Shown: positions 18,009 through 28,190 of the stretch, in pieces
Numbering within the stretch: position 1 is the stretch's first letter
Layout of the letters: the number at the start of each line of letters is the position of its first letter
Source: Mycobacterium szulgai
GTDB taxonomy: Bacteria; Actinomycetota; Actinomycetes; Mycobacteriales; Mycobacteriaceae
Direction: 5' to 3'
Assembly: GCF_002116635.1 (NCBI RefSeq)
Contig: NZ_LQPW01000031.1
Coordinates: forward strand, 1-64,000
Length of the DNA stretch: 64,000 nucleotides
Made by a program: the position numbers and the translations under genes
Notes under the pieces: model-generated
Database searches by the model: none
Seen by the model: the letters and a program-made list of their open reading frames with translations, nothing else
Told to the model about the DNA's origin: nothing

Positions 18009-19324
18009 GGGACCACCACCTTTTGCCGGCTCGCAACAGGCCAGTCCGCGCCGAGGCGGCGGGCCGCGCGCAGTCCGGACGCCGCGCCGTCCTCGTGAAA
18101 GCCCCAGCCGTGGTAAGCGCCGGCGAACACCACCCGGTCGTCGTCGAGTGACGGCAGCATCTGTTGAGCCGCAACGGATTCCGGTGTGTACAAGGGGTGG
18201 CTGTAGGTCATCTCGGCCAGCACCGAGTCAGGGTCCACCAGGTCATGGCCGCCCAGGGTCACCAGAAACCGGCGGCTGCCACCGATGCGCATCAGCCTGC
18301 TGACGTCATAGCTGACCACCACGTGGTCCTGCTCGGGTGTCACCAGGTAGTTCCACGATGCGCGTGCGCCGCGGTGGCGGGGCAGCACCGACTCGTCGGT
18401 GTGCAGCTGGGCGCGATTGGTCGAGTAGGAGATCGCGCCCAGAACGGCACGCTCCCGCGTTGTCGGCTCGTCCAGTAGCAGCAGCGCCTGGTCGGGGTGG
18501 ACGGCGACAACGGCGGCGTCGAACAACCGCGGCGGGTTGTTCCCGGCTCCCACCAGCACCCCGTCGGGCACCCGTCGCAGCGAATGCACCGGTGTCCCAA
18601 CCAATACCTCGTCGAGCCGATCTGCGATGGCCCGCACGTAGGTGACCGAGCCCGACGTCACCGTGCGCCACGTCGGTGAGCCGAAAACCGTGAGCATGCC
18701 GTGGTGTTCGAGGAACACGAACAGGTACCGGGCCGGATACCGCAGCGCGTCCGCACTCGCACACGACCACACCGCGGCCACCAACGGCGTCATGAAGTAG
18801 TCGACGAAATACGACGAGAAGCGGTGCCGGTTGAGGAAGCTTTCCAGCGTCTCCTGATCGCTGTCGGCGCCCCCATCGGCCGCGCGCAGCAGCGCCGACG
18901 CGGCACGATGGAACCGCAGGATCTCACCGAGCATCAGCAGGTAGCGCGGCCGCAGCGACTGCCGGCAGGCGAACAGCCCACGGGCGCCCAGCGCGCCGGC
19001 GTATTCCAGGCCGATGTCGTCGGCCCGCACCGACATCGACATATCCGAGTCCTGGGTTGGCACACCGAGTTCGGCGAACAATCGGCACAACGTGGGGTAG
19101 GTCCGGTCGTTGTGCACCAAGAACGCCGAGTCGACGGCTACGACGTCGCCGTCACCGTTGTCCACCTGGTGCGTGTGGGCATGCCCGCCCAGCCGATGGT
19201 CCGCCTCATACAGGGTGACCCGGTCCTGTCCGGCCAGCAGGTAGGCGGCGGTAAGGCCGGCCACGCCGCTGCCGATTACCGCTACTGAGCGCTGCGGCCG
19301 GCCCGATGGATGTATCTGCTGCAC
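18002..19324 (-). CDS. FAD-dependent oxidoreductase (Rv0449c-type)
   Basis: 440 residues from GTG 19324. The Rossmann FAD motif VAVIGSGVAGLTAAYLLAG starts near residue 14, followed by LYEADHRLGGHAHTHQV, the NAD(P)-binding-8 / amine-oxidase-like dinucleotide pattern. Late in the protein, VVFAGAYHGWGFHEDGAASG is the second FAD-contact motif. It is the first gene of the leftward rv0449c-rv0448c-ufaA1-rv0446c-sigK-rskA block. A SigK-type promoter abuts its start codon, suggesting a nearly leaderless message and sigma-K autoregulation. Confidence 0.9.
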   Translation of the reverse strand: MQQIHPSGRPQRSVAVIGSGVAGLTAAYLLAGQDRVTLYEADHRLGGHAHTHQVDNGDGDVVAVDSAFLVHNDRTYPTLCRLFAELGVPTQDSDMSMSVRADDIGLEYAGALGARGLFACRQSLRPRYLLMLGEILRFHRAASALLRAADGGADSDQETLESFLNRHRFSSYFVDYFMTPLVAAVWSCASADALRYPARYLFVFLEHHGMLTVFGSPTWRTVTSGSVTYVRAIADRLDEVLVGTPVHSLRRVPDGVLVGAGNNPPRLFDAAVVAVHPDQALLLLDEPTTRERAVLGAISYSTNRAQLHTDESVLPRHRGARASWNYLVTPEQDHVVVSYDVSRLMRIGGSRRFLVTLGGHDLVDPDSVLAEMTYSHPLYTPESVAAQQMLPSLDDDRVVFAGAYHGWGFHEDGAASGLRAARRLGADWPVASRQKVVVPC

Positions 19325-19330
19325 ATCCGG

Positions 19331-19358
19331 TATTCGAAGCCGACGGCCAGGCGGATGG
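19331..19358 (-). promoter_or_regulatory. Candidate SigK promoter of the rv0449c-sigK block
   Basis: On the minus strand CCATCC (19358-19353) is followed after 15 bases by TCGAAT (19337-19332). I recall the mycobacterial SigK consensus as CCATCC with about 16-17 bases to CCGAAT. The -10 ends only 7 bases before the GTG at 19324, so the transcript would be nearly leaderless. Confidence 0.6.
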
Positions 19359-19376
19359 GGTCCGGTTCAGCCCACG

Positions 19377-22268
19377 TCAGTCGCTGTAGGCCAGCGTGCG
19401 ATCCTCGGGTTGGGGTTCCTTCGGGGCTGCCGGAGTTCTAAGCGGCCGGCTGCGCACCCGCATCGGCCACCAGAACCAGCGGCCCAGCAACGCGGCGATG
19501 GACGGCGTCATGAAGGAGCGCACGATCAACGTGTCGAACAGCAGGCCCAGCCCGATCGTGGTACCGACCTGACCGATAACCCGCAGGTCGCTGACCGCCA
19601 TGGACGCCATGGTGAAGGCGAATACGAGGCCCGCGTTCGTCACCACCTTGCCCGTCCCGCCCATCGACCGGATGATGCCGGTATTCAATCCCGCGCCTAT
19701 CTCCTGTTTGAACCGGGAGACCAACAGCAGGTTGTAGTCAGATCCCACGGCCAGCAACACGATCACCGACATCGCCAGCACCAGCCAGTGCAGCCGGAAT
19801 TCCAGGATGTGTTGCCACAGCAGCACCGAGAGCCCGAACGACGCACCGAGCGAAAGCGCTACCGTGCCCACGATCACCGCGGCGGCGATAAAGGCTCGCG
19901 TGATGATCAGCATGATGACGAAAATGAGGCAGAGCGACGAGATGCCCGCGATCAGCAGGTCCCACTGCGCGCCCTGTGAAATGTCATGGAAGACCGCGGC
20001 CGTGCCGGCCAGATAAATCTTGGAGTCTTCCAGCGGAGTTCCCTTGAGCGCCTCCTCGGCGGCCGTGCGTATCTGGTCGATGCTGTTGATGCCCTCGGTC
20101 GATTGCGGATCGCCGCGGTGCAGGATGATGAAGCGGGCCGCATGTCCGTCGGATGACAAGAACGAATTCATAGCGCGCTGGAAGTCCTTGTTCTTGAAGA
20201 CCTCCGGCGGCAGGTAGAACGAATCGTCGTTCTTGGCGGCGTCGAACGCGTGTCCCATGGCGGTCGCGTTGTCGCTCATCTCGTCCATTTGGTCGTAGAT
20301 GCCCATCATGGTGCTGTGCATCGTCAGTATCTGGGTCCGCATTTCCGTCATGACTGCGATCTGCGGGGGGAGCTGCGCGACCATCTGCGGCACCAGCGCA
20401 TCCATCACCCGCAGGTCGCCCAACAGCGCGGTTATCTTCTCCGCGATCTGGTCCACTCCGTCGAGCGCATCGAATATCGACCGCAACGACCAGCAGATCG
20501 GAATGTCGTAGCAGTGCTTTTCCCAGTAGAAGTAGCTACGGATCGGGCGCCAGAAATCCTCGAAATCCGCTATGTGGTCGCGTAATTCATCGGTGATTTC
20601 CTTCATCTGTTCGGTGTCGCCGACCATGCGGTGGGTGGTGTCGGCCATCTGCTGCATCAGCTCCTGCATGTGCTGCAGGATCGCGATGGTTTGACTCATC
20701 AAGTCGGCCTGTTTGAGCATGTCGTCCATGCGGTCGCGCTGGTAGCGCATGGTCTGCAGTTGACCCGCGTTCTGCATGCTCATCTGGAAGGGAATCGACG
20801 TGTGGTCCATCGTCGTTCCGTCCGGCCTGGTGATCGCCTGCACCCGTGAAATGCCGGGGACGCGGAAGATTCCTTTGGCCAGCCTGTCCAGGACCAGGAA
20901 ATCCGCGGGATTTCGCATATCGTGATCGGATTCGATCATCAATATCTCGGGTTTCATGCGGGCCTGCGAGAAATGGCGATCTGCGGCCGCGTATCCCTCG
21001 TTGGAGGGGATGAACCCCGGGAGGTACGCCCGGTCGTTGTAGCTGACCTTGTATCCGGGCAGTGCGAGCAGGCCGATCAGGGCGACCGCGAGGGTGGCGG
21101 CCAGAATCGGCAGCGGCCAGCGAACCACCACGGTGCCGACGCTGCGCCAGCCCCGAGTCTTGAGCTGTCGCTTGGGATCGAAGAGCCCGATCCGGCTGCC
21201 CAGATGCAAAACCGCGGGTCCCAGCGTCATCGCGACGGCCACCGCGACCAGCATCCCAGCCGCGCAAGGAATGCCCAGGGTCTCGAAGTAGGGCATCCGG
21301 GCGAATCTGAGGCAGAAGGTGGCCCCGGCGATGGTCAAGCCAGAACCGACGATGACGTGCGCGGTCCCGCGGTACATGGTGTAGAAGGCCGCTTCTTTTT
21401 CCTCGCCTGCCTGGCGGGCCTCCTGGTAGCGGCCGATGAAAAATATCCCGTAGTCAGTTCCCGCTGCGATGGCGAGCGAAGTGAGCAGGCTGACCGCAAA
21501 GGTGGACAACCCGATCAGCCCGGTTTGGCCCAATAGCGCGACCACCCCCCGAGCTGCGGTCAGTTCAACCCCAACGGTTAGCAGCAGCAGAATCACCGTG
21601 ATGATCGACCGGTAGACCAGCAGCAACATCACGAAGATCACGGCCACTGTCACCGCGGTGATCCTGATCATGGATTTGTCGCCGGCGGTGTGCATGTCGG
21701 CGGCCAGTGCTGCCGGCCCGGTGACATAAACGGTGATTCCGGGCGGCGCCGGCGTATCGGCGACGATCTTGCGCACCGCATCGACGGATTCACCGGCTAG
21801 CGCTTCACCCTGGTTGCCGCCGAGAGCCAATTGAACGTAGGCGGCCTTGCCGTCGTTGCTCTGCGCGCCCGCGGCGGTGAGGGGATCGCCCCAGAAATCC
21901 TGGACACTCTGTACGTGTTTGGGGTCGGCCCGCAATTTGCGGATCAGGGTGTCGTAGTACCTGTGGGCCTCCTCCCCGAGAGGTTCCTTGCCCTCGAGGA
22001 TGAGCATCCCGATGCTGTCGCTGGTGCCTTCCTTGAACACCTTGCCGATGCGCTTCATGGCCTCGAACGAGGGAGCCTCCTTGGGGCTCAGCGACACCGA
22101 ACGTGTTTGCCCCACCTGTTCCAGCGATGGGACGAACACGCTGAGGGCAACGCAAACCAGCAGCCAGAAAAGGATGATGGGTATCGAAAACGCGTGGATC
22201 AATCGCGCGACGCGGGGCCTCTCCGGGTGGCCGTTGGTTTCCACGTCGTTCGCGAATTTGGTACTCAC
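19377..22268 (-). CDS. mmpL4: RND-type lipid/siderophore transporter MmpL4
   Basis: 963 residues from GTG 22268 ([13 protein letters not shown]). Typical MmpL plan: helix 1 near residues 30-50, a first outside loop with [25 protein letters not shown], a helix bundle near 195-370 containing [14 protein letters not shown] (proton-relay Asp-Tyr pair), a large second outside region with Met/Gln-rich coiled coil (about 510-680), and a second bundle with [16 protein letters not shown]. tuberculosis MmpL4 with MmpS4 exports mycobactin/carboxymycobactin; the close match across the protein supports the same role. The start overlaps the mmpS4 stop (GTGA). Confidence 0.95.
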   Translation of the reverse strand: MSTKFANDVETNGHPERPRVARLIHAFSIPIILFWLLVCVALSVFVPSLEQVGQTRSVSLSPKEAPSFEAMKRIGKVFKEGTSDSIGMLILEGKEPLGEEAHRYYDTLIRKLRADPKHVQSVQDFWGDPLTAAGAQSNDGKAAYVQLALGGNQGEALAGESVDAVRKIVADTPAPPGITVYVTGPAALAADMHTAGDKSMIRITAVTVAVIFVMLLLVYRSIITVILLLLTVGVELTAARGVVALLGQTGLIGLSTFAVSLLTSLAIAAGTDYGIFFIGRYQEARQAGEEKEAAFYTMYRGTAHVIVGSGLTIAGATFCLRFARMPYFETLGIPCAAGMLVAVAVAMTLGPAVLHLGSRIGLFDPKRQLKTRGWRSVGTVVVRWPLPILAATLAVALIGLLALPGYKVSYNDRAYLPGFIPSNEGYAAADRHFSQARMKPEILMIESDHDMRNPADFLVLDRLAKGIFRVPGISRVQAITRPDGTTMDHTSIPFQMSMQNAGQLQTMRYQRDRMDDMLKQADLMSQTIAILQHMQELMQQMADTTHRMVGDTEQMKEITDELRDHIADFEDFWRPIRSYFYWEKHCYDIPICWSLRSIFDALDGVDQIAEKITALLGDLRVMDALVPQMVAQLPPQIAVMTEMRTQILTMHSTMMGIYDQMDEMSDNATAMGHAFDAAKNDDSFYLPPEVFKNKDFQRAMNSFLSSDGHAARFIILHRGDPQSTEGINSIDQIRTAAEEALKGTPLEDSKIYLAGTAAVFHDISQGAQWDLLIAGISSLCLIFVIMLIITRAFIAAAVIVGTVALSLGASFGLSVLLWQHILEFRLHWLVLAMSVIVLLAVGSDYNLLLVSRFKQEIGAGLNTGIIRSMGGTGKVVTNAGLVFAFTMASMAVSDLRVIGQVGTTIGLGLLFDTLIVRSFMTPSIAALLGRWFWWPMRVRSRPLRTPAAPKEPQPEDRTLAYSD

Positions 22269-22687
22269 GCGGATTTCACCAAGCAGAACGTATAGGCGTT
22301 TACCTCGTTGCTGATTCTTTCTGCTTTGACGACATCGTCCACCAAGATCCGGCAGCCGATGCTATTCGTATCGCCTTGCGCGACAAGGTTTCCCATCACC
22401 GCCGCCAAATTGGTCGTGATGTGGATCGACCATGGCAGCTGTGCATTATCGACTCGTTTCGGGTCGCCATTGACATCGAAATAGCTGATATCTGCGACCG
22501 TTCCGGGCGGCCCGAAGACCTCATAAACCAGCCGCTTGGGATTGAAAGGCTTAGTGCTTTCCAGGTTGCTGTCGGCATAGGACTCGCGCTTATCAGAGGC
22601 GAAGAAGCCGCGGACGCGGTATACGGTGAAGCCGCCGATGGTCACCACCACCACGATGACCAGTGGAATCCAAGTCCGCGAAAGCAC
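22265..22687 (-). CDS. mmpS4: Membrane protein MmpS4
   Basis: 140 residues: a short N-terminal membrane anchor ([20 protein letters not shown]) and an extracytoplasmic beta domain with [26 protein letters not shown] and two Cys near 112 and the C-terminus (IGCRI, FCLVKSA). It is the accessory partner of MmpL4 in siderophore export and is the same length as M. tuberculosis MmpS4. I saw no clear IdeR box upstream, unlike what I recall for M. tuberculosis. Confidence 0.95.
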   Translation of the reverse strand: MLSRTWIPLVIVVVVTIGGFTVYRVRGFFASDKRESYADSNLESTKPFNPKRLVYEVFGPPGTVADISYFDVNGDPKRVDNAQLPWSIHITTNLAAVMGNLVAQGDTNSIGCRILVDDVVKAERISNEVNAYTFCLVKSA

Positions 22688-22953
22688 CCTGAAAATCTTG
22701 GACCCCTCCTTACCGGTTGACGTGGTCGTTACGGGCGGACGATACCCGCTCTTACTGGGCTTGTTGGAAACAATTCAATTTCAGATCGCCCGGCCACGGG
22801 TGCCGCACCCCACCGGGGCCGCCCTGGACGGGGTTGGGGAGGCTGCGCACTCCTTTCCATCGGGTTTCCATCGGGTCAAGATTGTAACGCATATCACGTG
22901 CGTAACCTTAAGTAAACTCTTACAAATCACGTGATGTGCGTTATCCTCGGGCA
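22688..22953. promoter_or_regulatory. Divergent mmpS4 / tetR control region with inverted repeat
   Basis: A 16-bp inverted repeat lies at 22885-22900 and 22928-22943 (one mismatch, 27-bp spacing), each arm containing CACGTG next to GCGTTA or TAACGC. The right arm touches a TATCCT (22942-22947) that could be the -10 box of tetR, six bases before its GTG. A TetR dimer pair or two dimers binding both arms would cover both promoters. A short tandem repeat of tccatcgggtt lies near 22857-22877. Confidence 0.65.
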
Positions 22954-23622
22954 GTGGCGCAACTCACATTCCGGCGCGCCCGCACCGAAGAAAACAAGCG
23001 CCAACGTGCGGCGGCGCTCGTGGAGGCCGCCCGCTCGCTGGCACTGGAAACCGGTGTCGCATCGGTGACGTTGACCGCGGTCGCCGGCCGGGCCGGAATT
23101 CACTACTCCGCTGTGCGCCGCTACTTCACCTCTCATAAAGAGGTGCTGCTGCATCTTGCCGCCGAAGGTTGGGTGCGCTGGTCGGACACGGTGCGTGCGA
23201 GCCTGAGCGAGCCCGGTCCGATGTCGCAATCGCGGGTGGCCGAGGCGCTGGCCAACGGCCTTGCCGCCGACCCTTTGTTCTGCGACCTGCTGGCCAATCT
23301 CCATCTGCATCTCGAACACGAGGTGGATGTCGAGCGGGTCGTCGAGGTGAAGCGGACCAGTACCACTGCCGCGCTCGCGCTCGCCGACGCGATCGAGCAG
23401 GCGCTTCCCGAGCTCGGGCGCTCGGGAGCCTTCGACATCTTGCTGGCCGCATATTCGTTGGCGGCCACGCTGTGGCAGATCGCCAATCCTCCCGAGAAAC
23501 TCACCGATGCCTACGCCGAGGAGCCGGAGGTGCTGCCCCCGGAGTGGAACCTGGACTTCGCATCCGCACTCACCCGCCTGCTCACCGCCACCTGCAGTGG
23601 CCTGATCTCGCAATCCCCATGA
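22954..23622 (+). CDS. TetR family regulator (Rv0452-type)
   Basis: 222 residues from GTG 22954. The helix-turn-helix spans about residues 20-65 (AARSLALETGVASVTLTAVAGRAGIHYSAVRRYFTSHKEVL, given here as the region), the rest is a helical ligand domain ending in a variable tail. A GTG at 22936 adds six residues, but the TATCCT at 22942-22947 then falls inside the gene; a leaderless start at 22954 fits better. It sits between two oppositely directed mmpS-mmpL pairs and probably controls one or both, using the inverted repeat upstream. Confidence 0.88.
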   Translation: MAQLTFRRARTEENKRQRAAALVEAARSLALETGVASVTLTAVAGRAGIHYSAVRRYFTSHKEVLLHLAAEGWVRWSDTVRASLSEPGPMSQSRVAEALANGLAADPLFCDLLANLHLHLEHEVDVERVVEVKRTSTTAALALADAIEQALPELGRSGAFDILLAAYSLAATLWQIANPPEKLTDAYAEEPEVLPPEWNLDFASALTRLLTATCSGLISQSP

Positions 23623-23726
23623 GCCGGAGAGGGGGATCTTGCCGATGGGTCTAAGATACTTAGCGCAACAAAGCATCCAACGGAATGGCTTCGGGGCCCG
23701 GCCTTTTCGAAACGGAAGGTGATTGG

Positions 23727-24173
23727 GTGGCCAAGTTCTCGGTTGCCGGCGTCGTGCGGCGAATGTGGATGGTGCTGGTCATCGCGCTCGTCGTCGTGGT
23801 AGCGGCGTTCTGCGTTTCGCGGCTGCGGACTTTCTTCGGCGTGCACGACAGGGGACCCATCACCAGCGGCATGGCCGACGAGATCAAGCCGTTCAACCCC
23901 AAGCACGTGGTCTATGAGGTGTGGGGCCCCGCCGGAGCCATTGCCAACATCAACTATCTCGACATCAACGCCCAGCCGCAGCGGGTAAGCAACGCGCCCT
24001 TGCCGTGGACGCTCTCGGTCACCACGACGCTGCCCTCGGTGAGCGTCAATGTGGTGGCGCAGGCCGACGCCGACCAGGTCGGCTGCCGAATCATCGTGAA
24101 CGACGTAGTCAAGGATGAAAGGTCGGCGAGCGGAGTGAAAGCCCAAACCTTCTGCATAGTGAAATCCGCATGA
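23727..24173 (+). CDS. MmpS-family membrane protein, second pair
   Basis: 148 residues from GTG 23727, with a GGAAGG-type ribosome site about 8 bases upstream. It has an N-terminal membrane anchor ([16 protein letters not shown]) and an MmpS domain with [26 protein letters not shown] and Cys in VGCRI and TFCIVKSA, parallel to MmpS4. It overlaps its mmpL by 4 bases. This pair is absent from the M. tuberculosis locus as I remember it, so it is a lineage-specific paralogue or a retained ancestral copy. An upstream ATG at 23685 is less likely. Confidence 0.9.
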   Translation: MAKFSVAGVVRRMWMVLVIALVVVVAAFCVSRLRTFFGVHDRGPITSGMADEIKPFNPKHVVYEVWGPAGAIANINYLDINAQPQRVSNAPLPWTLSVTTTLPSVSVNVVAQADADQVGCRIIVNDVVKDERSASGVKAQTFCIVKSA

Positions 24174-27115
24174 CCGCCAACCAGACCGCCCAGCTTCCCA
24201 CCAGCCCGCGGTTCGCCCGAGCGGTGCACAAGCTCGCGGTCCCGATCGTCCTGGCCTGGGTGGGCCTGGTCGTCGTCCTCACCGTCTTCGTTCCCTCGCT
24301 GGACGTCGTGGGAAAAGAACACACCGTGTCGATGAGCCCCAACGACGCGGAGTCGATGCAGGCGATGAAGCGCGTCGGCAAGGTGTTCAACGAGTTCAAC
24401 ACCGACAGCGCGATCATGATCGTGCTGGAAAGCGATAAGCCGCTCGGCGACGACGCGCACCACTTCTACGACCAGCTGATCAAGAAGCTGGAACAAGACA
24501 CCAAGCACGTACAGCACATTCAGGACTTCTGGGGGGATCCGCTGACGGCGGCCGGTTCGCAGAGTTCTGACGGCAAGGCCGCCTACGTCCAGTTGTATCT
24601 GGCCGGCAACCAGGGCGAGAGCCTGGCCAACGATTCGGTCGCGGCGGTACGCAAGATCGTTGACAGCACCCCGGCACCGCCGGGGGTCAAGGCCTATGTA
24701 ACCGGGGCGGCAGCGCTGACGGCGGATCAGTCGGCCGCCGGTGAGAAGGGTGTCAAAAAGGTCACCGCGATCACTTTTCTGGTGATCATCGTGATGTTGC
24801 TATTCGTCTACCGGTCCATTGTCACGGTGATTCTCACCCTGGTAATGGTCATGATCGAGCTGATGGCGGCCCGGGGTGTTGTGGCTTTTCTGGCCTACAA
24901 CAACATAATTGGTCTCTCGACGTTCGCGGTTAATCTACTGGTGCTGATGGCCATTGCGGCCGGCACGGACTACGCGATTTTCGTCCTCGGGCGATATCAG
25001 GAGGCCCGCGGGCTCGGCGAAGACCGGGAACAAGCGTTTTACACCATGTTCCACGGAACCGCGCATGTGGTGATTGGTTCGGGCCTGACCATTGCGGGCG
25101 CGATGTATTGCCTCAGCTTTACCCGGCTGCCCTATTTCCAGACGCTGGGGGTGCCGTGCGCAGTGGGAATGCTGGTCGCCGTGCTCGCCGCTATCACGTT
25201 GGGCCCGGCCGTTCTCACTATCGGTAGTTTCTTCAAATTGTTCGACCCCAAGCGCAAGATGCGGACCAGGGGCTGGCGCCGGGTGGGCACCGCGATCGTG
25301 CGCTGGCCGGGGCCGATTCTGGCGGTGGCGATCGCGATCGCACTCATCGGATTACTCGCGCTGCCGGGGTACAAGACCAATTACGACAGCCGCAAGTATC
25401 TGCCGCCGTGGACGCCGGCGAATGTCGGGTATGCGGCCGCCGACCGCCATTTCTCCAATGCGCGGATGAATCCCGAATTGTTGTTGGTCGAGACCGATCA
25501 TGATCTGCGCAATCCGGCTGGCATGCTCGTTTTGGACCGAATTGCGCGGGGCGTCTTTCATATCCCGGGTGTCGCGCGGGTGCAGGCGATAACGCGGCCG
25601 TTGGGCACGCCAATCGAGCACACTTCAATACCGTTCCAGATCAGCATGCAGAACACGACGCAGGTCGAAAATCAGCAATATATGCACCAGCGCATGGACG
25701 ACATGCTCAAACAGGCCGATGCCATGCAGGAATCAATCGACACGATGCAGCATATGTACGAAATCATGTCGCAAACAGTCGCCGTGACCCACAACATGGA
25801 CCAGCTGACTCAGGAAATGGTCGGTATTACCAGCACTTTGCGGGACCACATCGCCGATTTCGACGACTTCTGGCGTCCCATCCGCAGTTTCTTCTACTGG
25901 GAAAAGCACTGCTACGACATTCCCGTCTGCTGGTCGCTGCGGTCCATTTTCGACGCTCTCGACGGCCTGGACCAGCTGACGGAGAAGCTGACGCAACTCT
26001 CCGGTCAATTGGACAAGCTGGATGTCTTGATGCCGCAGATGCTGGCGCAACTGCCGCCGCAGATCGCGACCATGAAGACGATGAAGACCATGATGCTGTC
26101 GATGCACAGCTCGATGTCCTCGCTGTACGACCAAATGGACGTGATGAGTCAGAATTCGACGGCGATGGGCCAGGCATTCGATGCCTCCAAGAATGACGAC
26201 TCGTTCTACATTCCGCCGGAGGTGTTCGACAATCCGGACTTCAAGCGGGGCCTGAAGATGTTCGTGTCGCCGGACGGGCACGCCGCTCGGTTCATCATCT
26301 CCCACGAGGGCGATCCGGCTACGCCCGAAGGGATTTCGCACGTCGATCCGATCATGAAGGCCGCCAAGGAAGCCATCAAGGGTACCCCGTTGGAGGGTGC
26401 GCACATCTGGCTCGGTGGAACGGCCGCGGTGTACAAGGATATGCGTGACGGGTCCAAATACGACCTGATGATCGCCGGCATTGCCGCGGCCAGCCTCATT
26501 TTGATCATCATGCTTATCATCACCCGCAGTCTGGTTGCCGCGGTCACCATTGTGGGCACCGTGCTGTTGTCATTGGGTGCCTCGTTCGGCCTTTCCGTGC
26601 TGGTTTGGCAGGACATTCTCGGCTTTGAATTGCACTGGATGGTGCTCGCAATGTCGGTCATTCTGCTTTTGGCGGTGGGATCTGACTACAACCTGCTATT
26701 GGTATCTCGATTCAAAGAGGAAATCCATGCCGGCTTGAAGACCGGAATCATCCGGTCGATGGCCGGAACCGGAGCGGTGGTGACCAACGCGGGCCTCGTC
26801 TTCGCCGCCACCATGGCGTCGTTCATCTTCAGCGATCTGAAGGTCATAGGACAGGTCGGGACCACCATCGGCCTGGGTCTGTTGTTCGACACCTTGATCG
26901 TGCGGTCGTTCATGATGCCGTCCATCGCCGCCCTGATGGGCCGGTGGTTCTGGTGGCCGCAGCAGGTGAAGACCCGGCCGGCCAGCCAGCTACTGCGGCC
27001 CTACGGGCCGCGCCCGTTGGTCCGTGCTCTATTGCTGCCACGGGACGGCAAGTCCGGCGACTCGGTGGACGCGGCGAACACCGACCGGTTCCCGGTGAGC
27101 ACGCCGCATTACTAG
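24170..27115 (+). CDS. MmpL-family transporter, second pair (MmpL4/MmpL5-like)
   Basis: 981 residues with all MmpL landmarks: [25 protein letters not shown] in the first outer loop, [14 protein letters not shown] in the first bundle, [21 protein letters not shown] in the second outer region, [15 protein letters not shown] in the second bundle. The Met/Gln-rich coiled coil (about 500-680) is longer than in simple RND pumps. Residues after about 940 form a Pro/Arg/Ser-rich tail not seen in the MmpL4 of this window. The cargo may be a siderophore, a cell-wall lipid or a drug; the relation to both MmpL4 and MmpL5 does not decide. Confidence 0.92.
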   Translation: MTANQTAQLPTSPRFARAVHKLAVPIVLAWVGLVVVLTVFVPSLDVVGKEHTVSMSPNDAESMQAMKRVGKVFNEFNTDSAIMIVLESDKPLGDDAHHFYDQLIKKLEQDTKHVQHIQDFWGDPLTAAGSQSSDGKAAYVQLYLAGNQGESLANDSVAAVRKIVDSTPAPPGVKAYVTGAAALTADQSAAGEKGVKKVTAITFLVIIVMLLFVYRSIVTVILTLVMVMIELMAARGVVAFLAYNNIIGLSTFAVNLLVLMAIAAGTDYAIFVLGRYQEARGLGEDREQAFYTMFHGTAHVVIGSGLTIAGAMYCLSFTRLPYFQTLGVPCAVGMLVAVLAAITLGPAVLTIGSFFKLFDPKRKMRTRGWRRVGTAIVRWPGPILAVAIAIALIGLLALPGYKTNYDSRKYLPPWTPANVGYAAADRHFSNARMNPELLLVETDHDLRNPAGMLVLDRIARGVFHIPGVARVQAITRPLGTPIEHTSIPFQISMQNTTQVENQQYMHQRMDDMLKQADAMQESIDTMQHMYEIMSQTVAVTHNMDQLTQEMVGITSTLRDHIADFDDFWRPIRSFFYWEKHCYDIPVCWSLRSIFDALDGLDQLTEKLTQLSGQLDKLDVLMPQMLAQLPPQIATMKTMKTMMLSMHSSMSSLYDQMDVMSQNSTAMGQAFDASKNDDSFYIPPEVFDNPDFKRGLKMFVSPDGHAARFIISHEGDPATPEGISHVDPIMKAAKEAIKGTPLEGAHIWLGGTAAVYKDMRDGSKYDLMIAGIAAASLILIIMLIITRSLVAAVTIVGTVLLSLGASFGLSVLVWQDILGFELHWMVLAMSVILLLAVGSDYNLLLVSRFKEEIHAGLKTGIIRSMAGTGAVVTNAGLVFAATMASFIFSDLKVIGQVGTTIGLGLLFDTLIVRSFMMPSIAALMGRWFWWPQQVKTRPASQLLRPYGPRPLVRALLLPRDGKSGDSVDAANTDRFPVSTPHY

Positions 27116-27120
27116 CGGAG

Positions 27121-28116
27121 TCAACTGCGCCGGTGCGCGTGCAGAATGGCGGCGGCGAAGGCTTCGGGGTTTTCCTGGGGGACGTTGTGCCCGGATGCCA
27201 CGGAGACGACGTCGAGCAGTGCCGGAAACCGCCGTTCGCGCTCGCTTCGAGGCGGTGCGGAGCCGACGAGCGGATCATCCTGCGGGTCGATCACCACGGT
27301 CGGTACTGCGATGGGCGGTTGCGTGCTGATCGTGTCTTCTAAGTGCTGGTAGGCCGGATCCCCGGCGGCAAGCCCGTAGCGGTGCCGGTAGGAGTGCACC
27401 ACTACGTCGACGAAGTCGGGGTTGTCGAAAGACGTGGCGGTGGTGGCGAATTCGTCGTCGGTGAATGACCAGCGCGGCGACCATTCCTGCCACAACAGCC
27501 GGGCGAACTCACGGCGGCGGACTTGCAGCCCGGCTCGGCCGCGCTCACCGTGCAGGTAGTACTGGTACCACAGCCGCCGTTCGGACTCCGGTGCCGCCGG
27601 ACTGGCCATGGCCGAAATGTCTTGCAGGTTATAGCCCGACACGCTCACCAGGGCACGCACCAGCTGCGGCCACAGCGCCGCAGTAACGCAGGCCGCCCGC
27701 CCGCCCCAGTCGAATCCCGCCACCACCGGTGCCCTCAGGCCCAAAGCGCCGATCAGTTCGTAAAGGTCGGCGGCGAGTGCGGCTTGCTGTCCGGAGCGCA
27801 TTACCGCCGGATCGATGAAACGCGTCGCCCCGTAGCCGCGCAAATAGGGCACCACCACGTACGCGCCGACCGCAACCAACCGGGGTGCAACCTGGTCGTA
27901 GCAGCGCACGTCGTAAGGAAATCCGTGTAGCAGGACTGCCGGCCAGCCGCCCGGGTCGCCGTACTGCTCCAGCGCCACCTTCAAGACCCCGGCCCGCACC
28001 ATCGTCACGGCAGTCACCGCACCACCCTGCCCGTCGAGAATCGCCGCGGCAACAGCGGCAGCTGTCGGGGCAGGGCACTTTGCACAGGAAAGCGCCCTGG
28101 GAAATATGTCAACCAT
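27121..28116 (-). CDS. Alpha/beta hydrolase with Asp nucleophile (epoxide hydrolase/dehalogenase type)
   Basis: Up to 331 residues; an ATG at 28002 would give 293 and fits the fold better because the first strand (KVALEQYGDP) follows at once. The oxyanion motif is LLHGFPYD, the nucleophile elbow is GFDWGGR (Asp, not Ser), and the His lies in SGHNVPQENPE with an Asp in IDPQDDPLVG. An Asp nucleophile is used by epoxide hydrolases, haloalkane dehalogenases and fluoroacetate dehalogenases. Fluoroacetate dehalogenases have an Arg immediately after the Asp, which is Trp here, while an Arg four residues on is kept. It is divergent from the ACAD-FlK-EamA genes with 74 bases between. Confidence 0.82.
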   Translation of the reverse strand: MVDIFPRALSCAKCPAPTAAAVAAAILDGQGGAVTAVTMVRAGVLKVALEQYGDPGGWPAVLLHGFPYDVRCYDQVAPRLVAVGAYVVVPYLRGYGATRFIDPAVMRSGQQAALAADLYELIGALGLRAPVVAGFDWGGRAACVTAALWPQLVRALVSVSGYNLQDISAMASPAAPESERRLWYQYYLHGERGRAGLQVRRREFARLLWQEWSPRWSFTDDEFATTATSFDNPDFVDVVVHSYRHRYGLAAGDPAYQHLEDTISTQPPIAVPTVVIDPQDDPLVGSAPPRSERERRFPALLDVVSVASGHNVPQENPEAFAAAILHAHRRS

Positions 28117-28190
28117 AGTTGCGCAATTTCTCGGATCCTGCCATCATTCACGGGTCATCAAGCCATGAACACACCGATGGGCGGTAGGGA

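Noticed and set aside
22688..22880. IdeR iron box before mmpS4
   Set aside because: I searched for TTAGGTTAGGCTAACCTAA-like sequence and saw no acceptable match.
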